From an uncultured Flavobacteriales bacterium (GTDB lineage: Bacteria; Bacteroidota; Bacteroidia; Flavobacteriales; BACL11), in assembly GCA_949372805.1 (NCBI GenBank), contig CASIBH010000021.1, forward strand, positions 1 to 36,186: DNA of 36,186 nucleotides, in the 5' to 3' direction. Made by a program: the position numbers and the translations under genes. Under the pieces are notes generated by a model. The model searched no databases, was not told where the DNA came from, and saw only the letters and a program-made list of their open reading frames with translations. Below, piece by piece: positions 24,829 to 33,881 of this stretch. Within the stretch, counting starts at the first letter, position 1; each line of letters begins with the position of its first letter.

Positions 24829-25677
24829 TTAATTAATATAAATATCTAGTAAAAAAAATACACAAAATACAATAGAGGCTATTCCATTAGTTTTAAAAAA
24901 AGCAATATTAATTTTAGAAAAATCATTTTCTTTAATAATACTGTGTTGAAAAAACAATAGTGCAATGAAAAATAAAGATCCTATCCAATAGAAATATTGA
25001 AAATTATTCTGAATGCCAATTGTAATAATTAGAATAATTGCTATTGTATGTAGCGCTCTTGAAAACCATAATCCGTTTTTTACTCCTATGCTAACTGGAA
25101 TTGATTTTAAATTATTTTTTTCATCAAATTCTTTGTCTTGAAGAGAATAAATAATATCAAAACCACTTACCCAAAACAAAACTAAAAATGAAATTAATAT
25201 TGCTGTAAGATCAAATTTTCCTGCAACTGCTAAATAAGCTCCAATTGGAGATAATGAAAGACCTAAACCAAGTATTAAGTGACATAGAGAAGTAAATCTT
25301 TTTGTATAACTATATCCAAGAATTATTATTAGCGCAATTGGAGATAAATAAAAACAGATACTATTAATAAAATATGTAATAAATAAAAAAAATATAGAAT
25401 TAATAATTACAAAAATAAGAGCATTTTTTGCTTTAATAGTGCCATTAGGAATTTCTCTTATTTTTGATGTTCTAATATTTTTTTTATCAATTTCTCTATC
25501 AATATATCTATTAAATGCCATTGCAGCTGAACGAGCAAAAATCATACACATTACAACATAAAAAAATTTTATTACTTCAAATTCAAAATTTTTGCATGCA
25601 AGAAAAAAACCTATCATAGCAAATGGCATTGCAAAAATTGTATGACTAAATTTAATTAATGATAAATAGTTTTTCAT
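24829..25677 (-). CDS. UbiA-family 4-hydroxybenzoate-type polyprenyltransferase (UbiA/MqnP-like)
   Basis: 282 residues, about eight membrane helices. The start LIKFSHTIFAMPFAMIGFFL is typical of the 4-hydroxybenzoate-like prenyltransferase group that includes MqnP. Asp-rich motif 1 is NRYIDREIDKKN (Asn56, Asp60, Asp64) and motif 2 is YSLQDKEFDEKNNLKSIPVSIG. It attaches a polyprenyl chain to an aromatic acid in quinone synthesis. Whether it serves the futalosine menaquinone route or another pathway cannot be decided because no other mqn or men genes are present. ATG 25677 overlaps the stop of the NTF2-like lipoprotein gene (ATGA), so the two are coupled. The 3' end abuts the convergent GlcD-like gene. 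Confidence 0.87.
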   Translation of the reverse strand: MKNYLSLIKFSHTIFAMPFAMIGFFLACKNFEFEVIKFFYVVMCMIFARSAAMAFNRYIDREIDKKNIRTSKIREIPNGTIKAKNALIFVIINSIFFLFITYFINSICFYLSPIALIIILGYSYTKRFTSLCHLILGLGLSLSPIGAYLAVAGKFDLTAILISFLVLFWVSGFDIIYSLQDKEFDEKNNLKSIPVSIGVKNGLWFSRALHTIAIILIITIGIQNNFQYFYWIGSLFFIALLFFQHSIIKENDFSKINIAFFKTNGIASIVFCVFFLLDIYIN

Positions 25678-26132
25678 AGCTCATTTGAAATAGTAGAATC
25701 TTTTGTTATTAGCCAATTTTCGTCAAATTTTTCTAGCTCTAACCAAAAAAGGCCATTTGGGTGGTCTTCTTCTCTAATAAGCTCCCATTTCCCTTTAAGT
25801 TTAGCCTTTCTCTCAGAAGTTAAACTTGTATTTAAAATTTCAAATTTTAATTTTCCCATATTAGAAATTGTTGGATAACTGTTTTTATACCTCTCAAGTG
25901 TTGCTTTCCATCCATATGCTGGTTTGTGTTTTAATGAAGTGAAAATTAAATCTTCTGAATTCCAATAGCCTTTCATGAAGCCATCTATATCACCATTGTT
26001 CCAGCACTCTTGTTGTTTAGTTAATATTTTTTGGATTGCTTCTAGCTCAAGAAGATTTTTTTTTACTGTATTATCTGAATTTTTCATATTGCATGATGAA
26101 AAAATAATTAAAATAACCATGATTATTCTCAT
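25674..26132 (-). CDS. NTF2-like (SnoaL/DUF4440-type) lipoprotein
   Basis: 152 residues. The short lipoprotein signal MRIIMVILIIFSSC has its lipobox Cys at 14. The mature part resembles small NTF2-fold proteins: a helix with QECWNNGDIDGFMKGYWNSE, then KHKPAYGWKATLERYKNSYP and a C-terminal strand FWLELEKFDENWLITKDST. The Trp/Asp-rich WNxGDxDGF motif is characteristic of DUF4440-like proteins. Its role is unknown; it could bind or convert a small ligand. It overlaps the prenyltransferase gene by 4 bases and is divergent from hisS. A second ATG at codon 5 (26120) would place a normal-length leader after the promoter box but remove the charged Arg2 of the signal. Confidence 0.83.
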   Translation of the reverse strand: MRIIMVILIIFSSCNMKNSDNTVKKNLLELEAIQKILTKQQECWNNGDIDGFMKGYWNSEDLIFTSLKHKPAYGWKATLERYKNSYPTISNMGKLKFEILNTSLTSERKAKLKGKWELIREEDHPNGLFWLELEKFDENWLITKDSTISNEL

Positions 26133-26136
26133 AAGA

Positions 26137-26144
26137 CAAATCTA
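26137..26144 (-). promoter_or_regulatory. -7 box TAGATTTG upstream of the NTF2-like lipoprotein gene
   Basis: Exact TAnnTTTG on the minus strand, ending 4 bases before ATG 26132. Either the mRNA is leaderless or the real start is ATG 26120, which would be 16 bases from the box. Confidence 0.4.
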
Positions 26145-26185
26145 CCAATTTTTATCAATTATATTTTACGATATTTGCATTTGTT

Positions 26186-27532
26186 ATGAGAATAAAACCA
26201 TCAATTCCTAAAGGAACCAGAGACTTTACACCAGATATTATGTTTAGGAGAGAATTTATTTTTAAAAATGTTAAAAGTATTTTTAAAAACTACGGTTATT
26301 CACAAATTGAAACTCCTGCAATGGAGAATATTCAAACACTTACTGGTAAATATGGAGATGAAGGTGATAGGTTAATTTTTAAAGTTTTAAATTCAGGAGA
26401 TTATCTCAAAGATATTGAAATTGATGAAAATTTTTCATCTAAAACATTAGCTAGTAAAATTACAAGTAAGGCGCTTAGGTATGATTTAACAGTTCCTTTT
26501 GCAAGATTTGTTGTGCAAAACCAAGAAAAGTTGACATTTCCTTTTAAGAGATATCAAATGCAAAATGTTTGGAGAGCAGATAAGCCACAAAAAGGAAGGT
26601 TTAGAGAGTTTTTTCAGTGTGATGTTGATATCGTAGGATCTAATTCTCTTTTGAGTGAAGTTGAGTTAATTCAACTAACTGATGATGTTTTTACTTCATT
26701 ATGTATTCCTAACGTCAAAATATTTATTAATAATAGAAAAGTATTAGTTGCAATGATTGATAAGATGCAGTCTAGTGAATATTTTAGTGATATTGTTATT
26801 GCCTTAGATAAGATTGATAAAATTGGAATTGATAATGTTAAAAAAGAAATAATGTCTAAAGGAGTTACTTTAGAATCTTGTGATGTTCTTAATGATTTTA
26901 TTAAATGTAATAGCATTGCTGATCTAGAGAATCTTTTGTCTGATAGTGATTCTTCAAGTAATGGCTTAGATGAATTGAAATTTATTTTTGATAGTATTAG
27001 TAAACTTGAGCTGAAATCTTGTGAAATTGTTTTTAATATCACTCTAGCTAGAGGCCTTGATTATTATACAGGATGTATTTTTGAAGTTGTTACTAAAGAT
27101 TTAAATATTGGTAGTATAGCTGGAGGAGGAAGATATGATGATTTAACTAGTGTATTTGGTAATAATCAATTATCTGGACTTGGTATTTCATTTGGAATAG
27201 ATAGAATATATTTAGTAATGGAAGAGCTTGGATTGTTTGATATTCAAATTGATAAAGATCCCAGCGTAATGTTTATTAATTTTGGTAATGTGGAAGCCCT
27301 TGAGTGTCTTCCTATTTTACAAGAACTAAGAACATCTGGTATTATTTCAGAAATTTATCCTGACCCCACAAAGATTAAAAAACAAATGTCTTATGCAAAT
27401 AACAAAAGTTTTGATTTTGTTGTCATGTATGGTGAAAATGAAAGAAAGCGAGGCCTCATTAGTGTTAAGAATATGGCAACTGGTCAACAAGAAGATCTCT
27501 CCGTTAATGATTTTATTAAAAAGTTAAATTAA
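26186..27532 (+). CDS. hisS: histidine--tRNA ligase
   Basis: 448 residues, class II aminoacyl-tRNA synthetase charging tRNA-His; cytosolic. PSIPKGTRDFTPD at the N-terminus. ALRYDLTVPFARFVVQN (96-112) lies in the histidine/ATP site. Motif 2 is KRYQMQNVWRADKPQKGRFR (121-140). Histidine-specific LARGLDYYTG is at 287-296 and IAGGGRYDDL at 311-320. A C-terminal anticodon-binding domain covers roughly 350-448. The start is the first ATG after a possible weak promoter element (ATATTTG at 26171-26177). The stop is directly followed by the ATG of hutH with no gap, so the pair is almost certainly one transcript. Its substrate tRNA-His is encoded 8 kb upstream. Confidence 0.97.
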   Translation: MRIKPSIPKGTRDFTPDIMFRREFIFKNVKSIFKNYGYSQIETPAMENIQTLTGKYGDEGDRLIFKVLNSGDYLKDIEIDENFSSKTLASKITSKALRYDLTVPFARFVVQNQEKLTFPFKRYQMQNVWRADKPQKGRFREFFQCDVDIVGSNSLLSEVELIQLTDDVFTSLCIPNVKIFINNRKVLVAMIDKMQSSEYFSDIVIALDKIDKIGIDNVKKEIMSKGVTLESCDVLNDFIKCNSIADLENLLSDSDSSSNGLDELKFIFDSISKLELKSCEIVFNITLARGLDYYTGCIFEVVTKDLNIGSIAGGGRYDDLTSVFGNNQLSGLGISFGIDRIYLVMEELGLFDIQIDKDPSVMFINFGNVEALECLPILQELRTSGIISEIYPDPTKIKKQMSYANNKSFDFVVMYGENERKRGLISVKNMATGQQEDLSVNDFIKKLN

Positions 27533-29035
27533 ATGTCTGATATGTATAATATAGGAAATAAAGAACTATCTATCTCAGATATTAATAAAATAATTCAAAA
27601 TGATCTTAAATTATCTTTAAGTAATAGTGCAATCAAAAATATTGAAGATTGTAGGTTATTTCTTGACAAAAAGATTTTCAACTCTATTGATCCAATTTAT
27701 GGTATTAATACCGGTTTTGGTTCTTTATGTAATAACATAATTTCTTCTGATAACTTATCTCAACTACAATATAATTTAGTTGTCTCTCATGCATGCGGTG
27801 TAGGAGAGGAAGTTCCTGAAGATATTGTTAAAATAATGATAATATTAAAAATTCAATCATTAGCATATGGTAATTCAGGAGTGCAATTGAAAACTATTAA
27901 TAGACTTCTGGAATTATATAATAATAATATCTTTCCTGTTATTTATGAGCAAGGTTCTTTAGGTGCTTCTGGAGATTTAGCTCCTTTGGCGCATTTGTCA
28001 TTAGCATTGTTAGGATTAGGGCAAGCTAATTTTAATAATACGAAACTTGATGTGAAAGAAATTTATAAGAAATTTGGTTGGGAACCAATTAATTTATTAT
28101 CAAAAGAAGGTTTAGCATTATTAAACGGCACACAATTTATGTCGGCTTACGGAGTTTGGTCAATTATCATATCTAAAAGACTATCTTACTTTGCTGATTT
28201 AATTGGTGCAATTTCTCTTGAGGGTTTTGATGGAAGGGGAGAATGTTTTAATGCATTGATTCATCAAATTAGACCACATCTAGGCCAAATTAAAACCGCT
28301 AAAAATATAAGAGAGTTTTTAAAAGGAAGTAATATACAAGCAAATTTTAAAGAGCATGTTCAAGATCCTTACTCTTTTAGATGTATCCCTCAAGTTCATG
28401 GAGCAACTAAAGATGTATTAGATCACGTTAAGAGTATATTTGAAATTGAAGTTAATTCTGTCACTGATAATCCAATAATTTTTTCAAATGAAGATGAAAT
28501 TATTTCGGGAGGTAATTTTCACGGTCAGCCATTAGCTATGGCCCTTGACTATTTAGCTATTGCAATATCTGAACTAGGCTCTATTTCTGAAAGAAGAACC
28601 TATCAGTTAATTTCTGGGCAGCGAGGTTTACCATCTTTTTTAGTAGCTAATCCTGGTCTTAATTCAGGCTTCATGATTCCTCAATATACAGCTGCAAGTA
28701 TAGTTAGTCAGAACAAACAATTATGTACCCCTGCATCAATAGATTCTATTGTATCATCAAATGGACAAGAAGATCATGTTAGCATGGGAGCAAATGCAGC
28801 AACTAAATTATATACTGTTATAAATAACGTTGAAAAAGTTTTAGCTATTGAATTAATGAATGCTGTTCAGGCAATGGCATTTAGAAAGTATAGTTCTTCT
28901 GAATTTATTGAATCCATAGTTGATCAATATAGAGAAAAAGTTAGTTTTTTAGAAAAGGATAGGATAATGAGTATTGATATTGAAAATTCAATTGCTTTTT
29001 TACAAAATTTAGCAGTCGAGGAAGATCTGCTTTAA
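27533..29035 (+). CDS. hutH: histidine ammonia-lyase
   Basis: 500 residues. Converts L-histidine to urocanate plus ammonia, the first step of histidine catabolism. The cofactor MIO forms from Ala145-Ser146-Gly147 in GSLGASGDLAPLAH. The catalytic Tyr56 lies in YGINTGFGSL. Further HAL motifs are LLNGTQFMSAYG, VTDNPIIF, GGNFHGQPLAMALD and SSNGQEDHVSMG. The sequence is closer to HAL than to tyrosine or phenylalanine ammonia-lyase because His rather than aromatic-lyase residues follow the active Ser region (PLAH), but specificity is an inference. The start abuts the hisS stop. No hutU, hutI or hutG is in the window. The end overlaps the convergent DUF4159 gene by 4 bases. Confidence 0.93.
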   Translation: MSDMYNIGNKELSISDINKIIQNDLKLSLSNSAIKNIEDCRLFLDKKIFNSIDPIYGINTGFGSLCNNIISSDNLSQLQYNLVVSHACGVGEEVPEDIVKIMIILKIQSLAYGNSGVQLKTINRLLELYNNNIFPVIYEQGSLGASGDLAPLAHLSLALLGLGQANFNNTKLDVKEIYKKFGWEPINLLSKEGLALLNGTQFMSAYGVWSIIISKRLSYFADLIGAISLEGFDGRGECFNALIHQIRPHLGQIKTAKNIREFLKGSNIQANFKEHVQDPYSFRCIPQVHGATKDVLDHVKSIFEIEVNSVTDNPIIFSNEDEIISGGNFHGQPLAMALDYLAIAISELGSISERRTYQLISGQRGLPSFLVANPGLNSGFMIPQYTAASIVSQNKQLCTPASIDSIVSSNGQEDHVSMGANAATKLYTVINNVEKVLAIELMNAVQAMAFRKYSSSEFIESIVDQYREKVSFLEKDRIMSIDIENSIAFLQNLAVEEDLL

Positions 29036-29688
29036 TTCTTTCCCTTAAAAATATATTCTAGAATATTAGATCCCATTTTAAGAGCATTTTGTCTAGTTTC
29101 AAAACTATCATTATGAACTTCAGCATCTTCCCATCCATCACTTAAATCAGATTCAAATGTATAAAGACACAATATTCTACCGTTTTTAATTATTGCAAGT
29201 GCTTGAGATGGATTTCCATTGTGCTCATGTATTTTAGGAAGACCATCAGGGAATTTATATGTTTGATTAAATATTTTATGGCTCGAGGGAAGTTCAATTA
29301 AATCAATATCGGGAAAAACTTTTTTAAGTTCTTTTCTAACAAATAGATCCATACCATAATTATCATCAATATGTAAAAAACCTCCGGCTAGAAGATAATT
29401 TCTGAGGTTTTGACTTTCAAAATCATTAAAAAAAACATTACCGTGACCTGTCATATGAATGAAAGGGAAGTTGAAAATTTCAGCACTACCAACATCAACA
29501 GTTCGATACTGATTTTTAATGTTAGTTCCAAGATTTTTATTAGAAAAATTAATTAAGTTTTTTAGTGCTGTTGGATTCCCATACCAATCCCCACCACCAT
29601 TATATTTAAGAACAGCTATGTCATAAGTATTCTGAGCACTTATTATAGTACTCAAAAAAATAAAAATTATTATATATATTCTTTTCAT
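29032..29688 (-). CDS. exported DUF4159 domain protein
   Basis: 218 residues from ATG 29688, starting MKRIYIIIFIFLSTIISAQ, a clear signal peptide. The domain contains VLKYNGGGDWYGNPTALKNL, PFIHMTGHGNVFF, GGFLHIDDNYGMDLFVRKEL and the C-terminal SDGWEDAEVHND. These match DUF4159, a family with a glutamine-amidotransferase-like fold often annotated only as hypothetical. A longer start at 29724 would overlap rsmE by 32 bases and add non-signal residues, so I reject it. The spacing from the rsmE stop is 4 bases, so it is probably translated from the rsmE transcript. Its function is unknown. Confidence 0.87.
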   Translation of the reverse strand: MKRIYIIIFIFLSTIISAQNTYDIAVLKYNGGGDWYGNPTALKNLINFSNKNLGTNIKNQYRTVDVGSAEIFNFPFIHMTGHGNVFFNDFESQNLRNYLLAGGFLHIDDNYGMDLFVRKELKKVFPDIDLIELPSSHKIFNQTYKFPDGLPKIHEHNGNPSQALAIIKNGRILCLYTFESDLSDGWEDAEVHNDSFETRQNALKMGSNILEYIFKGKN

Positions 29689-29692
29689 TAAA

Positions 29693-30385
29693 CTAAAAAT
29701 TGATATTAATAATATTTGTTGCAAAAATAGCGGCTGTTTCTGTTCTTAATCGACTTTTGCCTAGGCTAACATGTATAAAGTTATTATTAACTGCATCTTG
29801 AACTTCAGATTTAGTAAAATCTCCTTCAGGACCAATTAAAATAGTTGATGATTGATAAATTTCTTCGTCTTTTAAAATTTTTCTATTAATTTCATTGCAT
29901 GATGCAATATATTTTTTATCACAATTTTTATTTTTAATGAAATCTTTAAATAATATAGGTTGATTTATTTTGGGTTTATGAAATTTTAATGATTGCTTCA
30001 TTGCTGAAGTAATTATCTTTTCACATCTTTCAATTTTTATTTTTTTTCTTTCTGATTTTTCACAAATTATCGGAGTGATTTCATCAACACCTATTTCAGT
30101 TGCCTTTTCTAAAAACCACTCAAACCTATCCATGTTTTTTGTTGGGGCTATTGCAATGTGAAGACTATAATTATGTTGTTTTTTTTGGCTTTCTTTTTTT
30201 AAAATTTTTAATTGACATTTCTTAAAGTCTTGCAAAATTATTTTTGCGGAAAATAAGTTACCTCTTCCATCTGTTATGAATATTATATCATTAATTTCTT
30301 TTCTTAATACTTTTATTAAGTGTCTACTCTCTTCTTTGGGTAAAGTAATGAAATCTTCAATTTTGTTATGATAGAATAGTTGCAT
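29693..30385 (-). CDS. rsmE: 16S rRNA (uracil(1498)-N(3))-methyltransferase
   Basis: SPOUT-fold, SAM-dependent methylase of U1498 in 16S rRNA. It is 230 residues, standard length. An N-terminal PUA-like domain (SRHLIKVLRKEINDIIFITD) precedes the knotted C-terminal domain. The core carries FEWFLEKATEIGVDEITPI near residues 89-107, GPEGDFTKSEV near 179, and the terminal knot LGKSRLRTETAAIFA. It lies 52 bases downstream of pckA on the same strand and 4 bases upstream of the DUF4159 gene. No specific promoter was found. Confidence 0.95.
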   Translation of the reverse strand: MQLFYHNKIEDFITLPKEESRHLIKVLRKEINDIIFITDGRGNLFSAKIILQDFKKCQLKILKKESQKKQHNYSLHIAIAPTKNMDRFEWFLEKATEIGVDEITPIICEKSERKKIKIERCEKIITSAMKQSLKFHKPKINQPILFKDFIKNKNCDKKYIASCNEINRKILKDEEIYQSSTILIGPEGDFTKSEVQDAVNNNFIHVSLGKSRLRTETAAIFATNIININF

Positions 30386-30437
30386 ATCGTTATAAATGTA
30401 ACCCTTTTTTCCAAAATAAATTGATTAACAATTTTCC

Positions 30438-32036
30438 TTATTTTTTTGGAGCAGCTTCAAGAATTTCATCGCTAGCATTATCAGCAAATTGTTCGAAGTT
30501 TTTATTAAAGGCATTAGCTAATTCTTTAGCTTTTAGATCATAATCACTTTTGTTTTCCCAAGTGTTTTTTGGATTTAATAATTCTGATGGAACATCTGGG
30601 CATGATGTTGGCATATTTAAACCAAATATTTCATGCTTTACGTATGTGACATCGTTGATCTGATTATTTAATATTGCAGTAATCATTGCTCTTGTATGCT
30701 TCAATGGTATTCTTTCACCTGTACCATAAGCACCACCAGACCAGCCAGTATTTATAAGCCAAACGTTGACATCATGTTTTTTCATTTTCTCACCTAGCAT
30801 TTCAGCATATTTTGTTGGGTGTAGTGGCATAAATGGAGCTCCAAAGCAAGCAGAGAAAGTAGTTTGTGGTTCTGTTACCCCTTCTTCAGTTCCCGCAACT
30901 TTTGCTGTATACCCTGAAATAAAATGAAACATTGTCTGTCCAGATGTAAGTTTTGAAACTGGAGGAAGTACACCAAATGCATCAGCAGTAAGAAAAAAGA
31001 TGTTTTTTGGGTTTTTTGCAAATGAAGGTTTAGTTATATTTTTTATGAAATTAATAGGGTAGCTTACTCTAGTATTTTGAGTAATAGAAGCATCTTCATA
31101 ATTAACTTTATTGGTTTCAGGATAGTAACTAATATTTTCTAGTAATGCTCCTTCTCTTACGGCAGCATAAATATCTGGCTCTTTTTTTTCTGATAGATCT
31201 ATACATTTAGCATAACACCCTCCTTCAAAGTTAAATATTGTTTCATCACTCCATCCATGCTCATCATCTCCAATTAGATTTCTATTTGGATCAGCTGATA
31301 GAGTTGTTTTTCCAGTGCCTGATAAACCGAAAAAGATAGCTGTATCACCTTTTTGACCAGTATTTGCACTACAATGCATTGACAGCACATTTTTTTGATG
31401 AGGTAAAATAAAATTTAAAGCCGAAAAAATACCCTTTTTAATCTCACCTGTATATCCTGTACCGCCAATCAAGATAATTTTTTTTGTAAAATTTAAAATA
31501 GCAAAATTGTGTTTTCTTGTTCCATCAATTTCAGGCTTTGCTAAAAATTTAGGAGCATTTAAGATTACCCATTCAGGCTTAAAGTTTTCGATCTCTGAAT
31601 CATTAGGTCTTAAAAACATATTATATGCAAAAAGATTTGACCAGGAATATTCATTAACAACTCTAATATTCATTTTATATTTTTCTTCAGCACAAGCATA
31701 AGCATCTCTTACAAATAATTTTTTTCCCTCTAAATGTTTTAGCATTTTTTTGTGTAGAAAATCAAATTTATTCTCATCAAATGATTGGTTAACATCGCCC
31801 CACCAAACATGATCTTTTGTTAAATCATCTTTAACTATAAACCTGTCTAAAGGAGATCGACCAGTAAATTCTCCTGTGTTAATTGCAATTGCTCCTTGTG
31901 AAGTTACTTTTGCTTGACCATTGTCAACTGCAATTTTAGATAATTCTTCTGGTGATAGATTCCAAAATGCATTAGCATTTTTAATTCCTAAATCAGTGAT
32001 GGTAGCATTTTTTGCTCTCTTGCCTGTCTCAGTCAT
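30438..32036 (-). CDS. pckA: phosphoenolpyruvate carboxykinase (ATP)
   Basis: 532 residues. Interconverts oxaloacetate plus ATP with phosphoenolpyruvate, CO2 and ADP: gluconeogenesis or, in reverse, anaplerosis. GEFTGRSPLDRFIV (55-68) binds substrate. The kinase-1a P-loop is GLSGTGKT at 237-244 and kinase-2/metal site IGDDEHGW is at 255-262. WLINTGWSGGAYGTGERIPL confirms the ATP-dependent class. The start follows a TAnnTTTG box at 32066-32073. PckA fits a heterotroph growing on amino acids and peptides, consistent with neighbours hutH and the DPP4-POT unit. Confidence 0.97.
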   Translation of the reverse strand: MTETGKRAKNATITDLGIKNANAFWNLSPEELSKIAVDNGQAKVTSQGAIAINTGEFTGRSPLDRFIVKDDLTKDHVWWGDVNQSFDENKFDFLHKKMLKHLEGKKLFVRDAYACAEEKYKMNIRVVNEYSWSNLFAYNMFLRPNDSEIENFKPEWVILNAPKFLAKPEIDGTRKHNFAILNFTKKIILIGGTGYTGEIKKGIFSALNFILPHQKNVLSMHCSANTGQKGDTAIFFGLSGTGKTTLSADPNRNLIGDDEHGWSDETIFNFEGGCYAKCIDLSEKKEPDIYAAVREGALLENISYYPETNKVNYEDASITQNTRVSYPINFIKNITKPSFAKNPKNIFFLTADAFGVLPPVSKLTSGQTMFHFISGYTAKVAGTEEGVTEPQTTFSACFGAPFMPLHPTKYAEMLGEKMKKHDVNVWLINTGWSGGAYGTGERIPLKHTRAMITAILNNQINDVTYVKHEIFGLNMPTSCPDVPSELLNPKNTWENKSDYDLKAKELANAFNKNFEQFADNASDEILEAAPKK

Positions 32037-32065
32037 GAATGTTTCTTTTTGTATTTTAAAGCTTA

Positions 32066-32073
32066 CAAAGTTA
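32066..32073 (-). promoter_or_regulatory. -7 box TAACTTTG of pckA
   Basis: Exact TAnnTTTG on the minus strand, 29 bases before ATG 32036. No TTG at -33 is seen. It lies just past the stop of the DUF423 gene (32098), giving pckA its own promoter. Confidence 0.45.
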
Positions 32074-32097
32074 TATTTTAATCTTAAATATTGTTGT

Positions 32098-32481
32098 TTA
32101 TTTTATCTTTTCAGTTGAAAATAATAGAATAATCCAAGAGATACTCAATAATACACCTCCTATTGGAGTTACTGGTCCTAAAAAATTTACATTAATCGAT
32201 AAATAATCTTTAGTTGAAAGTAAGTAAATTGAAAATGAAAAAATAATTGTTCCAACTATCATAATCCATAGTGCTATATTTAAATTTTTATTAAAAAATT
32301 TATGATTCGTTGAGAAAATTAAAATTGCTAGAGCATGATACATTTGATATCTTATTCCCGTTAAAAATGAATTTAGTTGAATTGGACTTAATATATCTTT
32401 TAATGCATGAGCACCAAATGCACCTAGAATTATTGAACTGACAGCAAATAGAATGGCGATTTTTAAAAAAATTATTTTCAT
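32098..32481 (-). CDS. DUF423 small membrane protein
   Basis: 127 residues, four hydrophobic helices. AVSSIILGAFGAHALKDIL with YQMYHALAILIFS and GTIIFSFSIYLLS are the DUF423 signature. GPVTPIGGVLLSISWIILLF closes the protein. It is an inner-membrane protein of unknown function. It is divergent from the saccharopine-dehydrogenase-like gene; the 71-base gap has TTG followed 18 bases later by TTAATTTG (7 of 8 to the -7 consensus) on the minus strand. Confidence 0.9.
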   Translation of the reverse strand: MKIIFLKIAILFAVSSIILGAFGAHALKDILSPIQLNSFLTGIRYQMYHALAILIFSTNHKFFNKNLNIALWIMIVGTIIFSFSIYLLSTKDYLSINVNFLGPVTPIGGVLLSISWIILLFSTEKIK

Positions 32482-32552
32482 TTTTAATTCATATATATTG
32501 TTAGCAAATTAAATAAAATAATAAATTAGCCAACTATAAAAAATTGTTTAAA

Positions 32553-33881
32553 ATGAAGAAAATTTTAATTATTGGCGCAGGAAGGTCTGCAACTACACTT
32601 ATTAATTATTTATTAAATGAAAGTGTAGTTAATGATTGGTTAATAACTATTGCCGATTATAATTTAATTTTAGCTGAAAAAGCTGCAAATAATCATAAAA
32701 ATGCAAACCCTATTCAATTTGATGTTACTAATAATGTAGAAAGAGAGAAACAAATTAGTAAATCAAATATTGTTGTTTCAATGCTGCCAGCCGCAATGCA
32801 TATTCTTGTAGCTAAAGATTGTGTTAAATTTAAAAAGAATTTGGTTACAGCTTCTTATGTCTCAAAGGAAATAAAAGCTTTAAATAATTTAGCAATCGAC
32901 TCAGGTATTATTTTATTAAATGAAATTGGTTTGGATCCGGGCATTGATCATCTGTCTGCTATGAAAGTTATTGATAAAATTAAAGATAATGGTCATACAC
33001 TTACGTCATTCAAATCTTTTTGTGGTGGCTTAATTCATGCAGATTATGATAACAATCCATGGAATTATAAATTTACATGGAATCCAAGAAATGTTATTTT
33101 AGCAGGTCAAGGAACAGCACAGTATATTCTTGATGATAATTATAAATATATTTCATACAGTAATCTTTTTAAGAGAACTGAATCTATGAAAATATTAGAT
33201 GCAGGAGAGTTTGAAGGATATGCTAACAGAGATTCATTGGGTTACCGAAAAGATTATGGTTTAGAAAATATTTCTTCACTTTTCAGAGGTACTCTTAGAA
33301 GAAAAGGTTTTAGTAAATCTTGGGACAAATTTGTACAGTTAGGTATGACAGATGATAGTTATCAAATTAATAACTCTGAAGATCTTTCTATTAAAGAATT
33401 TTTAAATCTTTTTCTTCCAAAAAATGATAGGTTTTCAGTCGAAGAGAATTTTTGTAATTACTTTTCAATATCATCTGATTCAAATGAATTTCATAAATTT
33501 AATTGGTTAGGAATCTTTTCAGATTATAAGCCAGGTCTAAAATTAGCTTCGCCTGCAAAACTCTTACAGCATATAACAGAAAGAAAGTGGTCATTAGAGA
33601 AAAATGATAAAGATATGGTTGTTATGCAGCATCAATTTGAATATTTAGATAATAACTTGATTAAAAAACTTAAATCATCTTTAGTTGTATATGGAGATGA
33701 TGCTATCAATACAGCTATGGCTAAAACTGTTGGCTTACCTGTAGCTATTGCTGTTAAGCTAATACTCTCAAATATCATTAAATTAAAAGGAGTTCAAATT
33801 CCCACAAAAAAAGAAATTTATAATCCTGTACTTGAGGAGCTAGCAAAAAATGGTGTGAATTTTATTGAAGAACTAGTTTAA
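32553..33881 (+). CDS. saccharopine dehydrogenase family protein
   Basis: 442 residues from ATG 32553; an in-frame TTG 3 codons upstream is less likely. The NAD(P)-binding Rossmann motif is ILIIGAGRSATTL, followed by DVTNNVEREKQISKSNIVVSM. The C-terminal catalytic/dimer domain has LNEIGLDPGIDHLSAMKVID and FKSFCGGLIHADYDNNPWNY. These are features of the glutamate-forming (Lys9/AASS C-terminal-like) saccharopine dehydrogenases, which split saccharopine in lysine metabolism. No lysine-ketoglutarate reductase is adjacent, so the substrate may differ. Its end overlaps the convergent rimM gene by 9 bases. Confidence 0.87.
   Translation: MKKILIIGAGRSATTLINYLLNESVVNDWLITIADYNLILAEKAANNHKNANPIQFDVTNNVEREKQISKSNIVVSMLPAAMHILVAKDCVKFKKNLVTASYVSKEIKALNNLAIDSGIILLNEIGLDPGIDHLSAMKVIDKIKDNGHTLTSFKSFCGGLIHADYDNNPWNYKFTWNPRNVILAGQGTAQYILDDNYKYISYSNLFKRTESMKILDAGEFEGYANRDSLGYRKDYGLENISSLFRGTLRRKGFSKSWDKFVQLGMTDDSYQINNSEDLSIKEFLNLFLPKNDRFSVEENFCNYFSISSDSNEFHKFNWLGIFSDYKPGLKLASPAKLLQHITERKWSLEKNDKDMVVMQHQFEYLDNNLIKKLKSSLVVYGDDAINTAMAKTVGLPVAIAVKLILSNIIKLKGVQIPTKKEIYNPVLEELAKNGVNFIEELV

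Noticed and set aside
26671-27042. Minus-strand 123-codon frame inside hisS.
   Set aside because: It lies fully within the hisS coding region, with composition typical of an antisense shadow.
29689-29724. Longer start for the DUF4159 protein at 29724.
   Set aside because: It overlaps rsmE and places 12 residues before a proper signal peptide that begins at the ATG at 29688.
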